A stretch of 64,000 nucleotides of DNA from NCBI GenBank assembly GCA_037043015.1, contig CM073324.1, forward strand, positions 10,313,013 to 10,377,012. The letters run 5' to 3'. Below are positions 37,995 through 49,631 of this stretch, piece after piece. Made by a program: the position numbers and the translations under genes. Numbering within the stretch: the first letter of the stretch is position 1; each line of letters opens with the position of its first letter. The DNA is from Bryum argenteum (taxonomy: Eukaryota > Streptophyta > Bryopsida > Bryales > Bryaceae). Under the pieces are notes generated by a model. That model was not told the DNA's origin. It did not search any database and saw only the letters and a program-made list of their open reading frames with translations.

Positions 37995-38240
37995 GGTCAC
38001 TTCTAAAATTTGAAGTAGTTATTGTGAGTGCTTAATTATATCGTAAAAATAGAAACCTTCTTATTTTCTATCTATCAATCACTCGAAAAATAGGACACCA
38101 CTCATTCCACTACCCATGGTCACTTCTAAAATTTGAAGTAGTTATTGTGAGTGCTTAAGTTTATCGTAAAAATAGAAACCTTCTTATTTTCTATCTATCA
38201 ATCACTCAAAAAATAGGACACCACTCATTTCACCACCCAG
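37995..38240. repeat. tandem duplication of a 123-bp unit
   Basis: The unit starting GGTCACTTCTAAAATTTGAA at 37995 is repeated at 38118 with only a handful of substitutions. Confidence 0.9.
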
Positions 38241-38259
38241 AGTGTAATGACTTGCTTAA

Positions 38260-38621
38260 CCCTTAAACGTCAGGCTATACGGTTTTGGGCAGTCCAGTAT
38301 TGGATCACAACATCTTTTGGACTTGGGCATCATGAATAGTGCACTTTTTGAACTTGGGCATCATGAATGATCCAATCAATGATGAGCTTGCAACCTCCTA
38401 CAAGGTTATGTACAACCCCAACCTACCTATCACAATCCTTTCAAAGCACAAAATCACTCATACAAATTGTGATTTGAATTCTAAAATTTCACTTTTTAAA
38501 TGCATCACAAGAAGGTGACCAATTTGACATCAAAATATAAGTGAAATGTTGAGTAGAGTGAGAGCTACAGAGGAGATTCTGTTGGAATATGATCCCTCGG
38601 GTCACCTTCGGCATTTAGGGG
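38260..38621. mobile_element. TTAA-flanked MITE-like element, 362 bp
   Basis: TTAA at 38256-38259 and 38622-38625. The left end is CCCTTAAACGTC and the right end GGCATTTAGGGG. The interior contains a doubled phrase (ACTTGGGCATCATGAAT). It sits about 500 bp downstream of the MEX1 stop codon and is the only member of the family found inside the gene island. Confidence 0.65.
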
Positions 38622-39146
38622 TTAAATGCATGTGAAAAGGTGTTCATACCTTAGTCATTTAAGGGATGACAATGATGCACAGCCATCAACTCTATAGGAA
38701 GGTTACTGTAGCAACCCCATCAAAATGGCAAAAGTGAAAACAAGCGAAGTGGCTTTCACCGGCGAAGCCAAGTACCACATAATTGTGCGAGTTACAAGCA
38801 TTATTATCCACGGTACCTGTGAAGTATATCCAGTTTTACATGGATATACCATATTCACATGCCACATTGTAAGGCGCAACTGATTTGAAAGCAGCTGATG
38901 AGCAACAATCATCAGAATCGCTCTACTTTCTCCGCAGTCCCTTTTCCAAATCAAAACCCAAGTCTGTAACTTGCCAGTCCGTTACTATTCACTTTTTCTG
39001 CTTTGCTCTGGTGGCAATGAAATTTGTCTGCCTTTTGGCGAGTCCGCATCCATCTAACTTGGCTTCTACCAATCCTAAAGGACGCTGTTGCTATATTACA
39101 GGAAAGCTTTTTGAGCTACAGTAGTAATGACCACTAATGCAATGGA

Positions 39147-42060
39147 CTACCTGGTGCGACTACCGCTGACCAACTCCACTAATGGCGCAATGGGGGATCG
39201 CAGATTGTAAGCTTTCGCGTCGTTGAAAAACATCCAACCTGCATGGATAGATACATTCCATGCTCAGCTCTTCGTAATCTCACTCATGACCTTCACGTCT
39301 GAGGGAGCAGTGTATGACTAGCTGAGGATTCATGTACGTAACCTACATTGATGAACGCTACTACATATGCGGCTACTTTCAACAAGTTCAAGATACGATA
39401 CGAATTGAAACAAGCATAGTGATTCGTCCGACTCACAGATGAGGAACTTACTAAGCCATAGCGCAAGGACAGCGCTGATTCCGTAGAACGAAACATCGTT
39501 GATAACGTTGAAGCTGCAAAAACAGACGAACGAAAAACTTATTTCAGTTCAAGATTATTTGTAGTAGCCCCTACCCCGTTCATTAACAAGAAAGGCGAAT
39601 CTGACGCAAGATAGATTAGTCGGGCCAAGGTGCTTACATAAACATAGTGACGAGAATTCCCCAACCCTGCAACAATGCGCCCCACGATGACCCTGTAAAC
39701 CTGTCCCACAGCCCACATAAGTAGGTCAGTGATCAATTCCGTGTTTCGTTAATGAAGATGACTCACATCCTTCCATTCTCTTGCGAACCTTGCCCTCATT
39801 CTTCCAAAGAACACATGTTTGCGAAACGCTTATCTCCACAATAAGACACAACTCACGACTTCTATTTCGTGAAATTCCAACGGTTCAGAGCTGTTACATG
39901 CTGGAATGGAGTTGGAGGCAGCATCGGCATACTAAGGAGCTTCGTCATAGAGAGGTCAGGCTCTGAAAGTACCGAAAACAGCACAACTGGGAGCTTGAAT
40001 TCTGAGCTAGAGACGCTAGTTGTCACTGATTGTGGGAACTTACCACATGAGGTCGCGGGTGAAAAGTGCTCGTGGCAGGAGCAGGCCGTTGCCAGCCATG
40101 GCGAGCAAGATGGTGAGGACTGACAAACCCTTGATGTTGGAAGGATTCAAGTAATTCGACCACTGCGCAACAGGGCGAAATTGTGAGCACGTAATCTCCA
40201 CAAAAAAAAAAGCAGTTTACTAAGCGAAAGAAAAGCGAAGGGAGAGGAAACATACCGCCTGCGCCACAGGACCCCACATAAAGAGCAACGTTGCTGTCCA
40301 TGCCGACAGCCCCGTGTAAAACTTCAGCGCTGCTGGAGGCAATTTATTGAGTCGATTCTGTAGAGCCGTTACAGCAGTTAGTGACGACAACGCTTCACCA
40401 GTCATCAAAATACTGTGAAAGTCAACACAAGGGCGTAGTCCAACAAGAACGCTCACATTTATCTGGATAAGCACAAGAATGGCGCAGATTTATTTCACGA
40501 GTTGTATGTTCTTTCTGTTCAATAAAAAGAATGGTGCAGTAACAACTATCATCGTTTCATCTCACGAGCAAGGGTGGTGAAGGTCAGACTGCGTACCAGT
40601 ATGACCAGAAGCAAAGCAATAGAGCCGAATATGGTGCCGGGAAGAACAGAGGGCGGAATGTAAGGTACAAATGTTGACCACATGACCTGCGAGGCAACAA
40701 CCAGGTGCTCAAAAAGATGGGAAAGACGTACCACCGTCATACTACAGTCCTGGCAAAGCTGCTCATACCTAGCAAAATGGATCCCCGATCAGCTTCACAC
40801 ACTTGTAGAAGATCGGTCAGTAGAGTATATTATTGCCGATATAACATCATATAAGTACCACTGAGTTCACACCCATGAGCACATTGTGAACCTAACCTTT
40901 TCAAATTCAAATTCATCAATTTAGGGTCCTGCGGGGAGTGGGTGGAAGGTGCAACGGAAATTTAATTTGCAGAACGAACAAACAAAGTGGAAATTGGCAC
41001 ACCTGAGGAAGCACCGTAAGACCACCGACAGTGACAGAATCAAGCCATAGCTGCCAGAGGGTAGGGCTGAGCTTGTTAAAGTAGCTGAGCCAGTTGAAGA
41101 GAAGGCCAACAACAACAACCGCCATCGTGCCCGAAAAGATTGGGAACGGCATAGCTCCTCCTAAAGCCAACTGCGAAAGCACCACCCCGGTGGACACCAC
41201 ACCCACTGCTTGCACCACCGTAGCGCCTCGTTCTCTCTTCCCCGCGAAATAGGACAACAACGACAAATTGCCCAGCAGCCCCGTCAATTGACCCTGCCCA
41301 TCCGAATCCACACAAACACACTCGATGTCAATCCGCACAGCATTATGACAACAGATCTAGAAGCAATACAAGCATACGAGAATGGTACTCAATTTCATCA
41401 CTCCGCATGCAGTGATATTTCGAACAAGACTAAAAACGAGAGAGCCAAGAATGAGATCGTGGTTACCATCCATGGAATGGCAGTGAGGGCCACATTATTT
41501 CCCGACATGAGATTCTGCGTGTTAAGGATAATTTGCGGAAGTTGCAGCAACAGAAACGCCACCGTTGCAAATTCCGCCACTCGAGCCGTTAACGCATCCC
41601 ATTGCTTGTATTGCGTTGATGGCAACTCCTCCTCGTCTCCTGCCTACACCCACAAACACAATTTAATCCAATGATCATCAATCACAACCATCTGCATTTC
41701 AGCAGATTTCAGGAGACTCATCACAGAAACCACGAGTCCAGCATTTCGGATCCAATTCACTGAGAACCCTACTACGAAACCCCCGCATTAGCACTTAAAA
41801 GCAATTTTGACCACCTTGGAGAATTCGGGAGCAAGAGAGTCGTCACTCAAAGCGAGGGGAACTAGAGTACTCCTCTTCCTGTAGCGTGGTAGCTCCAAAC
41901 CCAACGATCGGCTAGCTCCATTGAGCGAGCTTGCAAGACGAGGGGCACAAGGCAGGGGAGTCTTGGCGAAACCCAAAACAGCCCGGATCGGGAGATGGCG
42001 ATGATAGCAATGCGAGTGGGCTATGGCGCTCGTGGAGGGCAGGGCTTGCGCCATCGCCAT
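39147..42060 (-). CDS. MEX1: chloroplast maltose exporter MEX1
   Basis: Nine exons give 413 aa: 42060-41815, 41643-41467, 41293-41003, 40686-40597, 40357-40256, 40162-40044, 39700-39638, 39513-39452 and 39238-39147. All introns are GT-AG and all phases close. Arabidopsis MEX1 is about the same length. The first exon encodes an Ala/Ser/Arg-rich, acid-poor transit peptide. The membrane core then has the diagnostic blocks QWDALTARV, LLQLPQIILNTQNL, GLLGNLSLLSYFAGKRER, VMWSTFVPYIP, LSAWTATLLFMWGPVAQAW and NPSNIKGLS. It ends in DAKAYNLRSPIAPLVELV. The family exports maltose made by night-time starch breakdown across the inner chloroplast envelope. It is isolated between ordinary intergenic DNA and shows no sign of damage. 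Confidence 0.95.
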
Positions 42061-44639
42061 TGCGGAGGAATGTTGGGAATGCAGAGAGCGGAATGCAATG
42101 GGCTTAGAGTGTGGCGCTTCCGGTCCGCAGCCACAGAGCAGGAATCCGAGCAGCTGGTGGAGGAGCAGTCATGCGGCCCATGACTTAATGGACGGAGAGG
42201 AGCAATCGGGCGGACGAGGAGCAATTGGTGAGTGATTGCGACCGTTTTGGTTTGTGGGGTCGCTTGCTTCGCTTTGTTTGAGGGAATCTAGAAGAGAGAG
42301 GATGCAACGTGGTGGGCTCACAAAGCTCGCCAGCGAATCGCACAGCCACTCAGTCTGACTGCGCGGACTTGGCTGGCTCGCGGAAGCCACACTATTTACA
42401 ATAGTCACGCTTCCCCACCTCCATTGCACGGCGTCTCTCTAACCTACCGAGTTCCACTCCCTTTGCCAAGTTTCATTGTAAGAGCGTTTCGAGTCTAACC
42501 GTCCACCTAATGCCTTGATGCACCCCTTATGTACATGTTCAGAAAGTGGTACGTCTCCAAAGTCTAAGATGTATGTCTTCTGTACATCTTCCTCGTACTA
42601 GGTGAACTAATAAATTGGCTGCATTCACCTCATTTGCATTGCATCCTCCTCTACATTGAAATAACATACTCTTGTATGGTCCTTGCCTTCTACTATATGG
42701 TTTAGCTCAACATTTTCTATTCCTTTCATGCATTAAAATCTATTCCAATCATGTAATAAGAACTAGTTGAATTAAACACCTTGATTAGATTCTACTCCAT
42801 CAGAAACTAGTTGAGTTAGACACCATACCTACATTGTATTTCATCGTGTGATCAAAGAAACCTTGAAATTGCTTGTACCATAGCCTTCAATATAGTCCAA
42901 TATTTGTTTACTCATGCATTGCAAGCTAGCTAAAAGATATATCAGCTTGACTATATTGTATTAGGAACCAACTTTCTCCTGCTCGGTTTCCGTTTTTGTT
43001 GCCTCAAAGTATAGTCGAATATTTTCTTTTTACTTCATATATTCAAAAACAAGCTTGTACCAAATGTCTTATGTAGTTTTCTCTTATACCATTGTTTGTG
43101 TATTCTCTCCAATATTTTGTCTTCCCTTTACAAACTAAAAAGGTAGCTAAAACAACACATTTAATCAACTTCGATATAATCAATGATTGAACTATTAAGT
43201 AGGTTTGTCAATGAATAGCTAAGAGTGAAGTATGTTAGAGATGGTGAAGTATTGCCCCAACAAAAATGCTTGTGTTCAACTATATAAAGTATGTGTTCAG
43301 TACATTAGTAAAAAAATCAATTTAAGGAGATTTAAAAATCTGAAATACTTCTCAAAAATCTTGATTTTCTTTTTATATTGAAACTCTCTTTTTTTTTTTT
43401 TCTTTTTTTTAAGACTAAAGGACGTGCTTGTGTAAGTTGCCGGGTTTCAGTCTATTGTGTTCTTCAAAGGATTATTAATCATATGAGAGAGAGATTGTAA
43501 TTCTCACTAAAAGAAACCTCAATCTTGATAAAAGGCCAACATGAATGAAGCGTTCAACCAATCTCCACCTGAGCTTTCACAGTTGCTGTAGCCGATAAAA
43601 CTTACTACGAATGCGAATCATGAAACTACCAATGTATATCAGCCTCAAACGGTTTCAACAATCTAAAACCCGTTCGCAAATGCTCTGATTCCATTTGGGC
43701 ATGGGCAATCGAAGAAAATGTTTCTCTGACACATTCCTGAGCACAAAAACGTGCTCCAAATCCAGAGTATCAGTAGCTGATTACCTGAAATGATCGATTC
43801 TTGGCCAATTTGCTCGCCATGCTGAATGAGATTCGTGCTCATTATGTCTCCATCTCCAAAATGAGTGCATGAGCAGGCACCGACGAAAGCAATCTGCAAA
43901 AGAGGAGGAAGAAGTGATGGAGTGTGCATATGGAGAGAGAGAGAGGGGGAGAGGAGGGGGAGGGGCAAGAAGGCTGCTTGAAGCCCCAAGACTGTTACTA
44001 GTCTCATTCATTCTGGGCACCTCACGAGCATCACATCCCCGCGCTGGAGTAGTTGGTGGCACCACCAAACGGTTGTACCGCAAACCCGTGCTACCCCACC
44101 CCATCTCCACGTTTCTCCACTCGCATCGCAAACTGATGGAACGCTCAAATGCCCATCCTTTGCATTCCATAAAGCAGAATGCATACCCACAACTTGCAAG
44201 CTTCACAGACAGACAGACACTCAGACAGACAACGGCCACTCTGGGCGGGTCGGCTCCATTACGGCACTCGCGTAGACTCGTCTCTGGGGTCATGTGAAAA
44301 CTTACTTCCGTCCACGTCTGACCATCGAGTCTAATTTCCCTAGGGTTCATGCGCTCATTGGGGTTCTGATAAAATTGTGCTGCAGATTCTCAGCGACGGG
44401 CATTGTACTGGGAGCTCAAGGGATGAAAGCAAAGTACACGATTCGGAGAGAAGGTTTTGACACGATACCAGTGCAAGCAACTTCTGTAAGTGCAAATTCA
44501 TATACTAATCAGTCAAACTCATGGTATGGCTTTTCTGATTGCGAATGATACAATCGACACTGAACTACAGAAATGATGTGTGAACCTATCTTCTATGTCA
44601 CCTCGACTGCATGTAACCTTCAAAGATTGAATCAAATAA
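42061..44639. other. intergenic between MEX1 and DPL1
   Basis: The MEX1 promoter lies next to 42061; the DPL1 3' UTR lies at the far end. 42430-43500 is AT-rich and unremarkable, with a T-rich tract near 43389-43412. A GAGA-rich patch at 43930-43970 makes long frames on both strands (43869-44297 plus, 43781-44350 minus). None is recognised and I do not call a gene. Confidence 0.45.
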
Positions 44640-47600
44640 CTAGCAGGTGCCATCCATATAGGCCACAAGAATGTCCCGAATTGTTCCTCTATCTGGTAGT
44701 GTGGCTGCTGCTCCATAGATTGGCGCCATTCCGTCTTCATACTTCCCTGGATTCTCTCTTACCTGCCATCAGAACAGAACGTCATACACAATCTGGAATC
44801 TATGGATGATGATACACAAGAACTTCGTACATTTGCTGAGAAATCAAGTATAGTTGAGTTTTGATTTTGGGTTGGGGTTGAAGAGGAAGAGAGGAGTTAG
44901 TGGTACAGAGAGAGAGCAAGTGAGGGTACTTACGTATTCTACAGAGCCCTTCAGATCTTTAAGAAACGCATCCACAGTATCCACATGTTGGAGAGTGACG
45001 CAAATGTGTACACTGCCCATGATCAAAAAGCTATTAGAATAATTTCTTCAGAAAATTCTGGAAAATCTTCAAAGAAAAACGCGATGAGGTGTACCTGCTT
45101 GGTTTGTGCAAGGCATTCAGACTCCAGCCTCTGTCAGCCATTGCCTCGTTCACCTTGTATATGTTGAGTTCTTTTGAAGCAAATGCAATGACTGTCATGT
45201 CGGGCTCTCCAAGAACGTAAAGCCCCTCGATGTCTCCGATCCTGCAGTAGTTTTCGATGTGATTTAGGATATGACGCAACATAACTAGAGACCTAACTAG
45301 TTTCCAAAGTTTGAGGTCGATGTAGTTCCAACATACCCAAGTTTAATGTTTCGTGAGGCTTCCATGATCTTCCGAGTTATTTGAGAATAACCTGTCCACA
45401 CAAAAATTCATTATGCACCTCATATCAGTCCTAAAGTGCAAATTCCTGACGTAATATCCAGTCTCAATACTTTCTGAAGCAAGCTACACCAACACATGAC
45501 TCGATCCATGAGCTCTCACCAGATAGGTATAGAACAGAAGGCTCTTTCGATGGTATTGTACCATACGCTTAATTTAACCAGAAAAAATTTAAGCTCACCA
45601 ACTTGGTTCAATACTGTACCACGTTTCTGTGTCAAGAGTACAGTTCATAACACAAGCAGGGTGAATCTGAAGTTTTCCCTCAGTTGTTCAATCATTGCTT
45701 GTTGATTTTGTTCATCACTGCGAAGGAGGTCACTCTTGAAACAACTAGAATGATGAACCATAAAAAGTCAAAGAGATACTTGTAGATCTGAATTTGTAGG
45801 TTAAAAATTAATCTATTATGATATGATCCAATTTCGAGACACGTGGAATTGTGAATGTGTACATGATTTGAAGTGGCAGTCAAACCAAAGACAAATTAGT
45901 GTCAGTTAACTAAAATGTGTTTGAGATCGATAGCTTCACATTAACACTTTCAGCCTTTTCAGCCTTTTTCTGCCTCTTCTGTGACGAGTCAAAATAGAAC
46001 TCCCAAGTGGTGGGTTCTTTCTTCTGAGTGAGGGCCATGTCAGGACAATAAATGCTCAATTATTGATGAGGGCCTTGTGTGCCAAAAATGGCCTCTCTTG
46101 GCCCTGCAGATTCATGACCCCACCCCAAGTGTAAACTGGCCCTGAGAGTTAAGACGCATGACTTACTGACAATCACAATTAAAGAGAATGGCCGCTTACC
46201 ATTTTCTCCAAGAGACATCATTGAGGCCCAGGCTCCAGCAATCAAAGCCCCTGCCCGACTTCCAGCCATTGATGGGGAGACGTACAATCCTCCTGACCAT
46301 TCCGTCACTGTCTCATACAACGCCAACATTAATTGCCGAAGTTCTACTCATTAATGACCTTATTGACTGCAAGGTCAAACAAAAACTGAGAATTTTGCAG
46401 CTTTCTCCTAAAAGATGTCCAAGGTAAAGAGCATCCGAAATTACACTACTGCTGAGAATAGGAAGCTGATACTCACCAGCAACAAATTGATGCTGTTTCC
46501 ATGATGCATACACACGACCAGTACAAAGTCCCATAAAGTTAGCCCACTAAACGCAATAAGAAAGTGTGCACTATATTGCCAAGGAGTGATAAAATTGTTC
46601 ATGATCATTGTCGTTTTAACACTAAATGATGAAACAACTATCTCAGAAAAGAAGAAATCAGAATGAAGGAAACGTATAGCATATTCCAAAGCTTACACGC
46701 ATAGAATTTCAATAGCAAACGCAATGCCCAAGCACTTTCAGAGGAAAGTTACCTTGCGAATTTCATGATTGCGGTAGAGCACGATACTTGTGCCTTTGGG
46801 ACCAAGCCCATACTTGTGTACATCCACAGAGATGGATGTTACACCAGGTACTCGAAAATCAAAAGGCGGAATTGGGTACCTGCACAAGGAATCCGACTTA
46901 AGTTCTCAGTTCCTTGTGTGTGCATCAGAAAGTAATATAATGACCAGCTCGCACTTGAGATGAATTACGATATCATAGAGATTCAGTAACCAACAATCAA
47001 ATTCAGGTTTGACTGTAATTTGAGCAGCATCCATACCCAAGCTTTTTGGCAAATGGTAGTACAAAGCCTCCAAGACACAGGTCACAGTGTAGGCAAATCT
47101 TGTATTCCAACGCCAGCGCTGAAAGTTCCTACAATTCCACACGTAAAGAGTTTACACCCAAAGCAGGTGATGAGATTCTTGAGATTTCTTGTGATCGATG
47201 ATCACCTGAGTAAGTGATAATTAACTAACATGGGCATGTGAGTCAATCAAATAGTCGTATTCAGAAAGGTATAGATCTCAAACATACGCAGCTGTGAAGG
47301 AAGATACCTCAATGGGGTCTATCAATCCATGTGGAAACCCTGGTGCGGAGCCAACTAACTGCAAACATTGAATAAATGGACAAATATTAGGATACCCTGC
47401 CAATGATAACTCATACCAGATCTATCACAATGCCTTGTGCAAATTTCATATTATAAAATGGATTATAGTCTTCTAGGATACCCACACAAGAACTGAAAGA
47501 ACGAAGAGATATAGCTCACCATGATGGTGTTTTTGTTGATTAATCGCTTCATAGCCTTCACATCAGCTCGCAGATTAGCACCCACTGGGGCACGACGCAG

Positions 47601-49218
47601 CTTAATATTGAAATACTGGGCCGCTTTGTCATACGCAGAGTGCGCACTTTCAGGTATGATCCTACAACAACAATGAGAAGCAAAAAAAGCTCATTCTCTG
47701 ATAAATATACGATGGTAACAGTCATTAGAAATGCAAGCTCTTGAAACTCAACTCACATCTCAGGGGCTGTAATTCCTCGCGTCGCTTTCATGAAATCGCG
47801 GGTACTTTTCACAGCCATGAGAATGCTTTCGGTGCCTCCCGATGTCATGTTCCCACAGACCTGCCCTCCGGAAGCTTCAAGCTTACTCCCCAGAAATGAT
47901 GCTGTCATGTTCACCACCTCCGACTCGAAGCGAGGTATACTTGGAAACACATCTGGGTGCAGAGGATTTGTGTGCGCGAACCTGAAAGTTTAGATAATCA
48001 GGTCACTTTCAAAATGCAACAAAAAACTGCGAATCATTCCTTTTGATGATACCTAGGACCTGTTACCAAAATTGATAGAGTACATGGGCGGTCTCTTACA
48101 TGCTGTAAGCTTCATTCACAAGGCGGAAATGCCCTTCTGTTTCATTTCCACCAATGTAACTGCCACAACAAAAGGATATCATCAGCTAATATGTATGCAG
48201 CATTTTAACCTCAAACTTTGAGTAAATTTCTGATGAAAATTAAGATCTGACAATGGAATTTCCAATTAGAGTGAGAGGCTTTCATGGTATTTGCATTGGA
48301 TTCTGCTCCGACTTGACACTGATAGGTAATACCTACACTGCTCCAGAACAACGGCCTTCCCAAGGCTTATCTTGACTCTTGAGCTCCTTCATACGATCGA
48401 TGACTAGAGGCCCCAGCCCCTGCTTCGGAAGCTCTGTGGCCCAAAACTCCCTCTCCTTCTTTCCTGATTCCAGCTTATCCATCACCTGTATCAACTCATC
48501 GCCGTTAATACGAATCCACTGACCGAATTCAAAAAACAAAACAGATCATACTCACTTTCTTTTGCTCCTTCTCGACATACGCAGCTCCACCAGGTAATAG
48601 CCTGCAAACCCATAGAAGCCCATAAGGGTTACATGATATCACCACTTCCGAGGTGTCTTGATCCCCCCGTCTGGACAAAATCAAATCAGCTGGCACTACA
48701 ACGAAGATACTTGCTACTTGCAAACGAGCGACAGAGCATATGCGATTAGAGTTAGAACAAGACTCACTTGACGATTTTGATGGCTAAGCCCGAAATCGTG
48801 CCAATCAATCCTGCAAAAGTAGCACACAAAATTGGAGAGAAGAACCAAACAATGTGACCAATCCGTGCGACGAACAATTTGTACTCTTTCCGTCGCGGAT
48901 TTCAGTGATTAAAGTGTGATTCAGAAGCACTGCAGGAGTTCATTACTTGAAGTATGATCCATTCGAGCATTGGGACGAGAGCGACTGGAAATACATAAGA
49001 CACCAGCTCTACCGGAGGCTCCAGGAATGTGCAAGAGACAAGCCAAATTGGTGCGCACCTTTCTCGCTGACGCTAACGTAGGCATCATGTAACAGTGAGC
49101 TCGTCGACGACAAGATGATCCACGTAGCGACCGAGACCAACACCAGCGTCACGGGCTCCACCTTCGCCAAGGCCGCATTCGCGCTGGCCCGCAGCTCTTC
49201 AAACCCCGGAATCGCCAT
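44640..49218 (-). CDS. DPL1: sphingosine-1-phosphate lyase
   Basis: Sixteen exons give 540 aa: 49218-49059, 48810-48768, 48601-48556, 48485-48337, 48159-48100, 47981-47757, 47661-47520, 47358-47308, 47128-47037, 46879-46753, 46492-46477, 46307-46200, 45391-45337, 45241-45095, 45012-44934 and 44762-44640. All introns are GT-AG and the phases close. The open frame reaches 49227 but starts there with TTG; the first ATG is at 49218. The enzyme cleaves long-chain base 1-phosphates to an aldehyde and phosphoethanolamine at the ER. An N-terminal membrane anchor (about residues 23-43) precedes the PLP-dependent decarboxylase-like core. Motifs are [11 protein letters not shown] (about 195-205), [13 protein letters not shown], and SVDVHKYG with the PLP lysine at about residue 345. 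[13 protein letters not shown] follows. Length and domain order match Arabidopsis DPL1. One exon is only 16 bases long. Confidence 0.95.
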
Positions 49219-49631
49219 CGCCCACAACTCCAGCTGCTAATTTGCTCTCAAGCTAATCTCTCAACACGCGAAGCGCACATTAAGAGGTGCACCAAGAGCA
49301 GTAGGGTTGGTAGAAGTGTAAGGAAAAAGAGTTGCGGTTTAATGAGGCAATCATGAATACACACGCAATGATCCCAGTGATCAGTTCTACGTCATCTCAG
49401 CTTTCATATTGCGATTTAGTTTGAGCAGTTGCCCGTGTAGTTGCAGTATTGGACTGGAGTCGTGTGCCATTAATTGCTATTCTGGGACTTCGTGGGCCAC
49501 ACTTACCAACTGTGCTTTCGAATCTTTCAAAAGATTCTCTATTACGAGAATCTGGAAGTGGTCATCGTAGCCTCCGCCTGCACGGCCTTGTACTTTGGTG
49601 TTGTCTCGCCCTCGATTATTCAGGTTGCAGG
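49219..49631. promoter_or_regulatory. shared 413-bp divergent promoter region
   Basis: This is all the DNA between the start codons of DPL1 (minus) and the SEC14-like gene (plus). No repeat or third gene intervenes, so both promoters and both leaders must fit here. I could not assign a TATA box or specific factor sites with confidence. Confidence 0.6.

Noticed and set aside
40358..40474. Extending MEX1 exon 5 upstream with an acceptor near 40392
   Set aside because: The phase does not close with exon 4. The acceptor at 40358 closes the frame and gives the family length between membrane segments.
43781..44350. Long frames on both strands around a GAGA-rich patch
   Set aside because: They are produced by low-complexity GA/CT sequence. 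No family match and no splice structure.
49219..49227. Upstream TTG extensions of DPL1 (49227) and of the ZIP frame (36113)
   Set aside because: Both begin with TTG; the first in-frame ATG (49218 and 36098) lies a few codons downstream and gives normal family lengths.
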